From positions 25,922,852 to 25,986,851 of the forward strand of contig CM070508.1 in NCBI GenBank assembly GCA_036346375.1: a stretch of DNA of 64,000 nucleotides, read 5' to 3'. Below are positions 11,815 to 21,515 of this stretch, piece by piece. Origin of the DNA: Guadua angustifolia (lineage: Eukaryota > Streptophyta > Magnoliopsida > Poales > Poaceae). Position 1 is the stretch's first letter. Every line of letters starts with the position of its first letter. Made by a program: the position numbers and the translations under genes. Under the pieces are notes generated by a model, which saw only the letters and a program-made list of their open reading frames with translations, was not told where the DNA came from and made no database searches.

Positions 11815-11831
11815 CTTCGCTCGATACCGAT
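11815..11831 (-). promoter_or_regulatory. Primer-binding site of the gypsy element (degenerate tRNA-iMet type)
   Basis: Just inside the 5' LTR the minus strand reads ATCGGTATCGAGCGA, close to TGGTATCAGAGC, the sequence complementary to the 3' end of initiator tRNA-Met, with a substitution and a base lost. Confidence 0.6.
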
Positions 11832-12269
11832 TGATGTGGATCTTGGGTTTGGGAACGCTGAACGCACGAGTCCCCGGCGGAGACTGCTGGCGTGAGAAGA
11901 GGGCGCCGTCGAGCGAAATCTACGACGGCGAGATAGTCGGTCTGACGGTGCCACCGGCCGTTATCGACGGCAATACCGAGACGGTTTTGGTGGTCTTGAA
12001 AGCGCACCTTTTCGCCTTGCTTGTTCACCTTTTATTGATCTCTAACAGACTCGAATCCCTCTCATATACGAGGGGAAGTCCCGATTACAAACGAAACTAA
12101 CTAGGAAGAGTTGCAACCAAACTAGAAGAGATAAACTAATTAGGGAAAGATTCTCGCTGCATGCAACGGCTTATGCAACGGCCGTGCTAGCAGCGCCTTA
12201 TTCTACGGCGAGTCGGACGCAGCCTGGTTCTGTTGAGCCTGCCGCCGGACGTAGACGCGATCCGCAACA
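11832..12269 (-). repeat. 5' LTR of the Reina-like gypsy element
   Basis: 438-bp LTR, TGATGTGGATC...CGCAACA, followed by the target duplication GCTCT at 12270-12274. By position it should contain the element promoter; no single convincing TATA box was fixed. Confidence 0.92.
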
Positions 12270-12274
12270 GCTCT

Positions 12275-13556
12275 TATTAGTTATTACAAAACTAGCCGTG
12301 TTTACTATTAAGTGCATGGCCATCCCACTGCAACATGGAAACCACCAAGCCACATGCAGGAGAAAGAATCTCGCTCCAAAAATCAGATACTCCTTTCGCC
12401 GTGTACTGGACTATTGGTTAATCTCTTGACCACTTGGATTAATAAGCTTGACCTAATGTATGGAGTTAACTTCTAGGGCCATCTCCAGAGCCAAAGATGC
12501 TTAAAACAGTGAGAGTATGTCATCTACTTAAGAACTCAATCCACCAACCCAAGCACTTATTCTTATAGGTGGTTACATTCTCCCACAAACTCACTAGCAC
12601 CCATCAAGCATCAATAATTACCTAACAATCGGTGCTTAAGTTTTGACAAATTCACTCTCCTACATGGCAAGAAAACTACCTTTAATCATATGCAACTTGG
12701 ATAATTAGAGATGCTCTAATATTGCAAAACTGAGAGATTAATAGGTTGATATACTTAGTCATTTATTTTGCTTTCTTGTCCTACCTACTTGCTATTGATC
12801 TACAGTGAGATTTTGTATACTTTTTAGTCTACTTTTGGATCTTAGAAGGTTCCAATCTTTATACTCATCAATAATCTATGGCTTCCACTCATCATTTTGT
12901 ACTATCAACTATCAAGTTGTTTTATTTTATCAAATTCAAGTGTAATTGGGATTTCATGCAGTTATCAATGCAATATTCAGAACTCATGTCTGTTTTTACT
13001 CGAGGGCACTCTACCCTATTTATGATCTGTCCCTGTTTTTGTTGCAATGAGCAAGGGTTAAACCCATTACCATATGTCACAAGTCTTGAATTCGATAAAC
13101 GGTGATAGATACTGATTAAAAAAGGATTTAAATTCTGATTGCAGTGGCTTTAATTACCTTGTCATGTTTAGAAGATATGCACATTTTCTAATTTTCTTCA
13201 TTTATCTTGACATGATACCTGCATTCTCAAATCTCAATATTAAATGTCGAATTGCCAATTGCCCATTATAGCCAGATATATTACCTAAAACCTGTGTAAT
13301 TGCTCCTTTGAAAGAACAAAAATAATGAGTAAGTCAATCAGGACTCATATTGATACGGTAAAAAATGTTTTCGCTTACTCATATAGGGAGTGCATAAACA
13401 AGCAGTACAAATTCATGAAACGAATGTTAACTTTTAAACCAAAATTTATAGTTGCTACCCTTTTAGATTGAAGCGTTCTGTAGCTTCAGTTAGTGTTTCT
13501 CATAATTCCCAAGAGGTGATGTTTACCTAACTTGATCTTACTTGACTAATTCTCAG
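12275..13556. other. AT-rich non-coding DNA, possible intron of a plus-strand host gene
   Basis: No domain-bearing frame was found. A possible MITE lies at about 12476-12718, where GGGCCATCTCCAGAG faces the mirror of GAGCATCTCTAAT, but the ends do not match well and no clear duplication was found. A 75-codon plus-strand frame (12878-13105) reads through but looks like chance in AT-rich DNA. Confidence 0.35.
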
Positions 13557-13636
13557 GCTCTGATCGTCAGCAGCAAATTTTTCAGTTTGCCATGTACTTC
13601 TTTAGGCAACTATTATCCAAACTGGCTGTCCCATAG
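13557..13636 (+). CDS. Candidate exon of an unidentified plus-strand host gene (25 codons to a stop)
   Basis: A pyrimidine-rich acceptor (CTAATTCTCAG) at 13546-13556 is followed by an open segment in phase 2 encoding SDRQQQIFQFAMYFFRQLL and then SKLAVP and a TAG stop. Amino-acid choice looks protein-like rather than random AT-rich translation. I recognise no family. It could be the last exon of a small gene or a pseudo-exon; there is no transcript evidence. Confidence 0.3.
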
Positions 13637-14188
13637 CAGTGGTACTGCAAGGGCTGAGTAATGCTGGTGCATGAGTTCGAGGTGGATTTGTCAATAACCT
13701 AAGTGGATACAATTATTGTTTGTCTGGAGTTTTGAGACCACATACTGCAGAGCACTGATATGACATACTACTTTTTTGTGACCTCGTCTGTAGATAACCC
13801 AAAACCAAACACATTTCAAAACCTGTCATGATGTTTGCCCATCGGCATGCTTGGTGAGGTTACTCTTTTTGATGTTTGATGTCAGCTTTTAGCTGCTGCT
13901 AGAGTAGATAAGGTGACTTAGACGTTCCATTGGCTAGTTGAAATGCGATCAATCACCAATAGTAGTTATGGCCCCGGGCCACTTTTTTTGTATTCAATGA
14001 ACTTTCGGTTTCTTTTCAAGAACTGGTTGCTGCCCAATTGATGTCATGTTCTGGAATTACTGCTACTTTCTCAATGACGTATTATTGGAGCATATTAAAA
14101 ACATATGAAATGTTACTTCTATTCCTGTGTTTAGTTTGTGAATTTTTTTTTTTGCAATGTGTGGAATCTTTGTAAACCTACCACTTAG

Positions 14189-14242
14189 TTACATACATAC
14201 TTGATGCACCCCTGCTGGTTAGTGCAATATGGAATGCAAAAG
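14189..14242 (+). CDS. Candidate internal exon, 54 nt, unidentified host gene
   Basis: It lies between an acceptor-like CCACTTAG and a strong donor AAAAG/GTAAGAAG. One frame reads TYILDAPLLVSAIWNAK without a stop. The donor is close to the plant consensus. Family unknown. Confidence 0.28.
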
Positions 14243-14662
14243 GTAAGAAGCCATGCAGAGAACATAATAATTGAATAAATAGCAATGTGTTAATCTTTTT
14301 TTTTCCCTTCTGATGATTTACCTTATCAAAGTGAGATTTCGTGAAGGCATTTCTGCACTGGGTGTTGACATACATACTGGTGTTGTGCATCGATGCTAAT
14401 CATAGTAAGAGCAAGCATGAAATTTAAAATAGCTTTGGTTAGATGATTTGTGGATACTAATTTTAAGTTTTAACAGGGCTTTTTCTTGATCTAACTATAA
14501 TTGTTTTTAGTGCTTATCCTATCTTATTTGGAAGAGTATAGATTATAGAAGTATGTGTCTTGAGAATATAATAGAAATTCTGGAAATGGCATGCCCATGG
14601 AAAAAAGTGGTAAAATTTTAAATGAAGTGTATGCCAATATGCCATTGAACTTTCTATTTTAG

Positions 14663-14746
14663 CATCATATGAGGCAATCCCAATGCTTGGAGGAATTCAT
14701 TGATCAAATGCTCGAAGAACAACTAGATAAATATATATTCATTTGA
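14663..14746 (+). CDS. Candidate terminal exon, 27 codons, unidentified
   Basis: It follows a good acceptor (TTTCTATTTTAG) and encodes HHMRQSQCLEEFIDQMLEEQ, then LDKYIFI and a TGA stop. The acidic, helix-like composition is unusual for the surrounding AT-rich DNA. No donor lies before the stop. It may be a terminal exon or a decayed exon. Confidence 0.28.
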   Translation, partial: HHMRQSQCLEEFIDQMLEEQLDKYIFI

Positions 14747-15088
14747 TTTTGTGAGACTTATGCCCCTTTTCATGTTGTTCTTCTTAGCCAGTACCTGTTA
14801 GGCTGTTATTTTCATCATGTTTTTTGGCATAGAAAATGAGAGGGTTTAGTGAAATTATAAATGAAATATGAAATCCAAAATACAGTACCAAGAAGAACTT
14901 ACAAGGAAAACCAGCCAGTTTATATGTATATTGAACATTAGCTATTTATATAACTCATTTTGGTTGTTGACATGACTATATTGTAGTTGATTGAATTGAG
15001 TGGGTGCACTCAGCACTCTCTTTCACAAATAATTTGGGCCAGTGAATAATTAATGTGTTGATGCTTCTACTTTTTTCCCCCTTTGAAG

Positions 15089-15177
15089 AAGCCAGTCTCA
15101 GTGTGGGTTTTCTCATTGTTTCACTTGATGTGGATGCTGGTGAGCCAGATGTTCTCTCACTTTCAGATGACAGTTAA
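15089..15177 (+). CDS. Candidate terminal exon, 28 codons plus stop, unidentified
   Basis: A long pyrimidine tract (CTTCTACTTTTTTCCCCCTTTGAAG) forms a textbook acceptor. The following frame encodes ASLSVGFLIVSLDVDAGEPD then VLSLSDDS and a TAA stop. The Ser/Asp-rich end resembles a real C-terminus. No family recognised. Confidence 0.32.
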
Positions 15178-16441
15178 TCCTAGTTTGAAAATCGTTTCAA
15201 AATCGACAAAGGTGACTTCTACTGTTGATCATGCTAACTTCTGTGGATGCATGCTATAGATGGCAAGTGTGACATGCTAATGCTGATGATAATATCTTTT
15301 AAGGTGGAACATTTAGATTGATTTGGATGATCTTTGAACCATGCTATGTTACAGTCTGTCTGTCAATCAGGGATGAGAAAAACATATTAAAATAACTTTT
15401 GTAATGGATCCAGATATTTACCAGATTTGACAAAAACTAGATTGCTACCATGTTTGCTGAGAGCCTGAGACCAGTGAAGACCTTTCCAATCCCAAATATC
15501 GTTATCAAATGTATTTATTGTTTTGAGGTTACATTTCTATCTTTAACACTTCATGTATCGCACTTACTGTGCAGTCACATCCCACTAATAGGTAGTATTC
15601 TTTCTACTTTATTCTGATACTCATAGTGCCATCTGCCATGACTTCCTGCTTATAGTACAAAAGTTATTTTTGGACTCCAAAGGTCGAAAACATGCTTAGG
15701 ATTTGACACCATTCCCCTAGGTGGCTGCCTATCTCACCTAGGTGGCGCCTAGACGCTAGGCACCACCCTCCCGCCTAACCGCCTAGGCCAATTTATCTGC
15801 CTAGCCACTAGGCGCCGGGCTGCTGCTCGACTAGCACCTTGGTGAACGCTGGGATTTGAGCTTTATTGATAAACCTGGTACTGGATCAGATGTGACTTCT
15901 TTCTGTCTTCTGTTGTTTCTCTTCCTCATCATGTGTCCCTAAATCATGGACTGCTCCCTGTTTCTATTAGGGTCTGGATATGCATATCCTAATATGCCTT
16001 TACGTTTGATAGCTATTGTGCATGTATATGCTTATGCAAATGCTTCGTGAGCATGTTTTACCTTTTGGTTAATTGACATATCTATTTTCCACTTACTTGC
16101 ATTTCTAAAATTATTAACTCCAGACCCTTTCGTACGCCTGATGTGCATGTCTTGACACAATTATACCTAGTCAAGTGAACTCTTACACTAGTTGATCGTA
16201 AATTTACCCCTCGAAACTTTCAATAGATGACCATAAGCAAAACAGCATCATATTCGTTGAGGAATCTGATCTATGAAAAAATTAATATGATTTAATGCTT
16301 TGCATTAGCTTCTTTCTTCTGCATTCCACATGTGGAACTTCACCATGCCTCTCGTTTTTACCAAGTGTGATATTATTTTGCTCAAGTAATTATATATTGA
16401 CTGCCATTCACATTTGATTCCTGATTTGTTTGTGGTTGCAG
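15178..16441. other. AT-rich non-coding DNA with a CCTAGG-rich block
   Basis: No gene recognised apart from the candidate exon upstream. It ends in a strong acceptor-like TTTGTTTGTGGTTGCAG at 16425-16441. The block 15714-15840 is listed separately. Confidence 0.35.
15714..15840. repeat. CCTAGG / GGCGCC palindrome-rich block (GC-rich island in AT-rich DNA)
   Basis: CCTAGG occurs at 15716, 15737 and 15782, mixed with CTAGGCGCC, GCGCCTAG and GCCTAGCC variants in both orientations over about 125 bp. Similar GCCTAGGCG-type blocks are dispersed in plant genomes; the element class is not clear. Confidence 0.5.
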
Positions 16442-16455
16442 GGGATTGTCAGAAA

Positions 16456-16774
16456 TGCCGAACCAACAAATTTTTTGTGCTGAGCAAATGATGCAGCTTT
16501 TCTATTTTATTTTAATGGTATTTATAGGAAAAATCACACGCTAATTAAAGCCATGCATTAGTTACACTAGAAACTCCTACATGCAGAATTATAGCCTCCT
16601 AAACTCCTACATGCAAGTATTATGGTGAGTATTACATGCAGACACTATTATGCATCAATGCTAATTAGAAACTCCTAATCCTAATGCAGTTACATGCAGC
16701 AGTAATGAACAACATAAATGCTAATTAGAAACTCCTAAATGCACACCATGAACACAGGATTAATACAATTAACA
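16456..16774 (-). repeat. 3' LTR of copia-1
   Basis: 319 bp, ends ...ATTAACA. Relative to the other LTR it lacks TCATAAAAA just after the initial TG. It carries repeated ACTCCTAA/ACTCCTACATGCA words. Confidence 0.9.
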
Positions 16775-16786
16775 ATCTCCCCCTAA
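16775..16786 (-). promoter_or_regulatory. Polypurine tract of copia-1
   Basis: AGGGGGAGAT on the minus strand immediately before the 3' LTR. Confidence 0.75.
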
Positions 16787-16788
16787 TC

Positions 16789-19700
16789 CTAATGCCCTTG
16801 GACTGCAACGATGCCAATCTTCGCACGTAGCTCCTGGAACTTGATGCTGCTAAGCGGCTTCGTCAAAATGTTTGAAAGTAGTTCTTCTGTGCTGACGAAC
16901 TCGATGCTGATCTTTCCATCCTTGATGCAGTCCTGATGAAATGATATCGTGTATCAATGTGCTTACTTCTGTCGTGAAGCACTGGATTCTTGCACAGAGA
17001 GATGGCAGACTTGTTATCGATCTTAAGCACAGCGGCTTTGGCCTCTTCTCCACTGATATCGCCAAGCAGTCGAGCGAGCCAAATGCCCTGACATGCCGTA
17101 GTGGTAGTGGCGATATAATCGGCTTCACATGAAAACAGTGCGACTACCTTCTGCTTCTGTGATTGCTAGCTGATTGGACGCTGTCCGACGAAGAAGAACA
17201 CACCTATGGTGCTCTTGCGGTCATCGACGTCGCTGGCCATTTCACTGTCACTGTAGCCAATCAGTGATGCCTGCTCTTTGCTTTTCCTTGAAAAATGGCA
17301 GCCCAGATTGATTGTGCCGGTGACGTAGCGCAGGATATGTTTCACAGCGACGAGATGATCCTCACGTGGCTCCTCCATAAACTGGCTCACATAACTCACA
17401 GCGTAAGTGATGTCCGGTCGGGTGTGAGTTAGGTAACGGAGGCTGCCGGCGTTGCTTCGGTATTTGGTCACGTCCACAGGCGAGCTTGTACTTTGCTTGC
17501 TCAGCTTTAGCCGTGCCTCCATGGGTACATTGACATGGGTTGCAACCAGCCATGCCGTTGCTTTCTAGAATCTTGCGTGCATACGTGCTCTGGTTGATGT
17601 CGATGTTGTTCGGGTGTTGGTGGACTTTGATGTCGAGATAGTAGCTAAGGAGTCCAAGATCACTCATCTTGAATAGACTACGCATCTCTTCCTTGAACTT
17701 ACGGATCACAGCTTCGATCAATCTAGTGATTATGAGGTCATCCACGTACACGCCGACGAGGAGCTGTGATGTCCCGTCGCCGCGCCCATACACAGCATGC
17801 TCCGAGGGGCTCCGTTGGAAGCCAAGCTTGATGAGGCTCTCGTCCAGCTTGGAGCTCCACAGCCTCGGTGCCTGGCGCAACCCATACAGAGCCTTCCATA
17901 ATTTGAGCACCTTGTGCTCGTGGCCCTCGCGGATGAATCCCAGCGGCTGGGTGACGTACACCACCTCTGTTAGCTCGCCATTGAGGAGCGTTGTCTTTAC
18001 CATGTGGTGGATTTCCCACCCTTCATGTGCTACCACTGCCAACAGCAGGCGCACAAATTCCATGCATGCAATAGGGGCGAACACCTCGTCGAAGTCGATC
18101 CCCTGGCATTGCACGTAGCCCTTTGCGACCAGTCGAGCGTTGTGCCTGACGATAGCGCCATGTTCATCGCGCTTCACCTTGAAGACCCATTTTAGCCCGA
18201 TGGGTCGATGGCCGATGGGGAGGTCGATGAGCTCCTAGGTGCCATTGTCTTCGATCGACTTCATCTCCTCAAGCATTGCCACATGCCAGCAGTGCTGCTG
18301 TCCAGCCTCGCCGAACGAGGCCGGCTCATCAGCCGTGGTGAAGAGCATGTCCTCCATTATGGGGGCCAGTTCACGCTGTGCGATGCCAGGTACCGATGCT
18401 GGCCTGATGATGTTGTCGATGGTGCGGAACCAGAGTGGTGCATCGTCGTCGTGGTCTGCGTCGAGTACCTTCTCAGGGCTTGGTGGTGGTGAACCAAACT
18501 CAACTGGTTGCACCGCGGGTGTTGCCGTGTACTCGCCCATCGCCGCGGGTGCCCCGCCATGCCCGCCACTCAAGCCTCCTTGCTCGGTCTCCCCTGGTAC
18601 ATATGAGATCGAGTGTTTGACGATGAATGGCTCATCGCAGACTGCCATACCTTGTTTGCCATGGGCGCTCCAGTCCCACTACGCTGCCTCATCGAAGATA
18701 ACATCGCGTGTTACGTGCACACACTTGCCCATAGAATTGAACACCTGGTATGCCTTGGACCCCGTCACATACCCGACAAAGATCATCGGTGTACTGCGGT
18801 CCTCCAGCTTCTTCAGGTGGGGCTTGACCACCTTGATGTGCACCACATAGCCAAAGGTGCGAAAGAAGTGCACCATCAGCTTCTTGCCATACTACGCCTC
18901 ATATGGAGTCATGCCATCAACGCTCCGTGTCGGTGCGTGGTTGAGGATGAAGATGGCAATGGAGACGGCCTCTCCCCAAAAGATTCCCGGGAGGCCCTTT
19001 GCCTTCAACATGCTTCTTGCCATAGCCACCACCTTTTGGTTTCGGTGCTCCACAACTCCATTCTGTTGCGGGGAATACGGAGCCGTGAGCTGCCGTTGGA
19101 CGCCGTGCTTAGCATAGTACTCACCGAACTCCACCGATGTGAATTCACCACCACGATCAGTGCAAAGAACCTTCAATTTGCGCCCAGACTCCACCTCCAC
19201 CGAGGCTTGGAAACGCTTGATTGCCGCCGATGCTTGATCCTTGCTTGCAAGAAGACCGAGCCACATGTAACGGCTCTTGTCATCTACCAGCAATAGGAAA
19301 TAGCGATTCCCGCTCGGCATCGTCGGTGAGATTGGTCCACAGAGATCGCCATGGACAAGATCGAGGACATGGTCGGTGCGGTACTTAGCTTGATTAGGAA
19401 ACGGTGTCTGCCACTGCTTCCCGGCAAGGCACCCTTCACAGATCTGGTCCACCTTGTCAATCACCAGCATTCCTCTTACCATTTCGCGTTGTACCAGCTT
19501 GCACAATGCCTGGAAGTTGAGATGGCCGTACCTCGCATGCCAGCGCCAAGCATCTTCGGTGCTCCTGGCAGAAAGGCACACCGGTTTTGCAATGTCGAGG
19601 TGGAGCGTGTACAGGCAGCTCAGTGAGCGCTTGACTCATGCTAGCAACTACTACTCCTCATCTCGGATCCTAAGGATGCCACCGTCAATCACCACCTAGC

Positions 19701-21089
19701 ATCGTTCTCGTTAAGCTACCCTATGTTGGTTATGTTGGTGATGAGCCGAGGGATATAGTACACCCCTGTGAGGGTGTAGTGCTCCCCCGTCTTACACGTG
19801 AACAACACGGTCCCACGACCTTCAATGTTGACGATGGAACCATCACTGAACTTCACGGTGCCGAGGACTGTAGAGTCGAGCTCGAAGAAAGTAGCGCGAG
19901 ACCCAATCATATGGTTTGTGTCACCCGTATCGAGGTACCATAGACTGGCATCTCGCTCCTCCTCCTGATCCAGTTGGGCGAGGACCTTGGCCTCGACTAG
20001 CTAGAGTGGAGCGCATCGTGACAGTGGTGCATCGGAGAGTGGTGGTGGAGAATCGACGACGGACTGAGCCCTGGCCATCAGGAGTGTGGGATCATCGTCC
20101 TCGCCCTGATCGTCGCCCTGGATCAGGTGGGCCTTCTTTGGCTTGCCGCGGCAATTTTTTGCCCAATTTCCCATCTTGCCACAGTTGTAGCACTTGTCCT
20201 TGGCCATATTGCGACTGCCGCTGGACGAGCCATCCTTGCTTCCTCCTGCGCCGCTGTTCTCCACCTTTCGCCGTGGTGGTCTGCGCCGCCTGTTGCTAGA
20301 CTTGGAGCTGCCTGAGGATCCCTCCCCCTGCTGTCGCTCCTTCATGCGGGAGAGCCACTCCTCCTCGGTGAGCAGCAATTTCCGATTCGCGCCGACTGTG
20401 GCTGCATCTGGGAAGCGGTCCTTGACCACCCGTAGCCGCTCGGTCACCTCCTCCACGGAAAGAGTCGAGAGAACGAGCATGGTTTCAATCAACAAGGCAA
20501 TTTGGGCAAACCTTAGGGGTACGACATGTAGCAATTTCTCGACGACCTTGTGCGGTGGCTCCGGGTCATCGAGGAAGCTAAGTTGATCCACAAGGCCAGT
20601 GAGGTGCATAGCGAAGTCGTCCACCATCTAGCCGTCGTGGAAGCCAATGTTCTCGTACTCCTTTCGGAGCTGGTGAGCCTTCGCCTTTCGCACTCGATCG
20701 ATGCCGACACGCATTGTCTCGATCGTGTCCCACGCCTCCTTCGCACTCTCCTTGATAGCGAGAGTGGCGATCATCTCCGGCGGGACAGCACGAAGGATGG
20801 CCTCTAGCGCCATCCAGTCCTCCTGCAGTTCTGCATCGCCAGTCTCAATAACGTCCCAGAGACCACGCACTTGCAGCATCACCTTCATCATCAATGACCA
20901 GTTGTTGTAGTTCGTCTTTGTGAGCATAGGGTATGCCGCCAACCCTCCAACCTCCTTCACAACGTGCTGCAGAACGATCTCGCGGCCACCGGCATCACGG
21001 TGCCGCAGTCGCCACGGAGGAGGTGATGGCGAGCGCACCTGGCGCCTCCTTGGAGGAGTCCTGGAACCATAGGCCATAGGAGCCGACAT
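16789..21089 (-). pseudogene. copia-1 gag-pol polyprotein, interrupted by a stop and a few frameshifts
   Basis: Gag starts at 21089 (MSAPMAYGSRT). It contains a UBN2-type gag domain (TKTNYNNWSLMMKVML, 20628-21000), one in-frame amber stop at 20628, and a CCHC knuckle CYNCGKMGNWAKNC near 20180. Protease remains lie at 19716-19910. Integrase (18892-19581) keeps HARYGHLN, HGDLCGPI, TDRGGEF and SPQQNGVVEH, so the DDE residues are present. RT (17362-18177) has DFDEVFAPIA, KALYGLRQAP and YVDDLI. RNase H follows (GYSDSEMASD, 17166-17522) and the tail LTKPLSSIKFQEL ends at a TAG at 16789. A frame change near 17520 and others break the polyprotein. Confidence 0.88.
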
Positions 21090-21090
21090 C

Positions 21091-21102
21091 GCTCTGATAC
21101 CA
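21091..21102 (-). promoter_or_regulatory. Primer-binding site of copia-1 (tRNA-iMet)
   Basis: TGGTATCAGAGC on the minus strand, an exact complement of the initiator tRNA-Met 3' end, two bases inside the 5' LTR. Confidence 0.9.
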
Positions 21103-21104
21103 AA

Positions 21105-21433
21105 TGTCATAAAAACCGAAGCAACAAATTTTTTGTGCTGAGCAAATGCTGCAGCTTTTCTGTTTTATTTCAATGGTATTTATAGGAAAAATCACACGCT
21201 AATTGAAAGCCATGCATTAGTTACACTAGAATCTCCTACATGCAGAATTATGGCCTCCTAAACTCCTACATGCAAGTATTATGGTGAGTATTACATGCAG
21301 ACACTATTATGCATCAATGCTAATTAGAAACTCCTAATCCTAATGCAGTTACATGCAGCAGTAATGAACACCATACATGCTAATTAGAAACTCCTAAACG
21401 CACACCATGAACACAGGATTAATACAATTAACA
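21105..21433 (-). repeat. 5' LTR of copia-1
   Basis: 329 bp, TGTCATAAAAACC...ATTAACA as seen on the plus strand; the promoter-bearing copy for the minus-strand element. Confidence 0.9.
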
Positions 21434-21515
21434 GAATTTCGGTAAGATTCAGATTATGTAAACATATTATATTTTTAGAAATTTATGGTTATTTGCATGT
21501 ATACAGCTATCTTTC
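21434..21515. other. Short host spacer between two retroelements; putative splice donor
   Basis: 82 bp of host DNA between copia-1 and the Sirevirus-type element. It begins GAATTTCG/GTAAGATTC, a strong donor-like site. Joined to 16442-16455 across copia-1 it would make an exon-like segment of about 18-20 nt flanked by AG and GT. It ends with the target duplication CTTTC (21511-21515). Confidence 0.4.

Larger units (their letters stand above)
6891..12269 (-). mobile_element. Reina-like Ty3/gypsy chromovirus retrotransposon, complete but decayed (5.4 kb)
   Basis: Two homologous LTRs (6891-7336 and 11832-12269) start TGATGTGGATC and end CGCAACA, flanked by the 5-bp duplication GCTCT (6886-6890 and 12270-12274). 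Reading on the minus strand gives gag, protease, RT, RNase H, integrase and a chromodomain-like tail. The small size, short LTRs, CYNCDE...GHHCKR zinc knuckle and C-terminal chromodomain point to the Reina clade; that placement is by memory of the clade, not a tree. gag is open, pol is frameshifted many times, so the element is not autonomous. Confidence 0.92.
16456..21433 (-). mobile_element. Ty1/copia retrotransposon copia-1, complete (5.0 kb), nearly identical LTRs
   Basis: LTRs at 16456-16774 and 21105-21433 (319 and 329 bp) match closely; the left copy lost about nine bases near its TG start. Inside the right LTR lies a perfect primer-binding site, and next to the left LTR a polypurine tract. 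Between them, on the minus strand, gag, protease, integrase, RT and RNase H lie in copia order. Flanks GAAAT and GAATT are an imperfect 5-bp duplication. It has few frame breaks, so it is a fairly recent insertion. Confidence 0.92.

Noticed and set aside
12476..12718. MITE with GAGCATCTCC-type ends
   Set aside because: Only one end fits well, the inverted repeat is imperfect and no target duplication is present, so it was only mentioned within a non-coding feature.
12878..13105. 75-codon plus-strand frame
   Set aside because: AT-rich DNA with Phe/Ile/Ser-rich translation; no convincing donor after the acceptor-like CATGCAG at 12955-12961.
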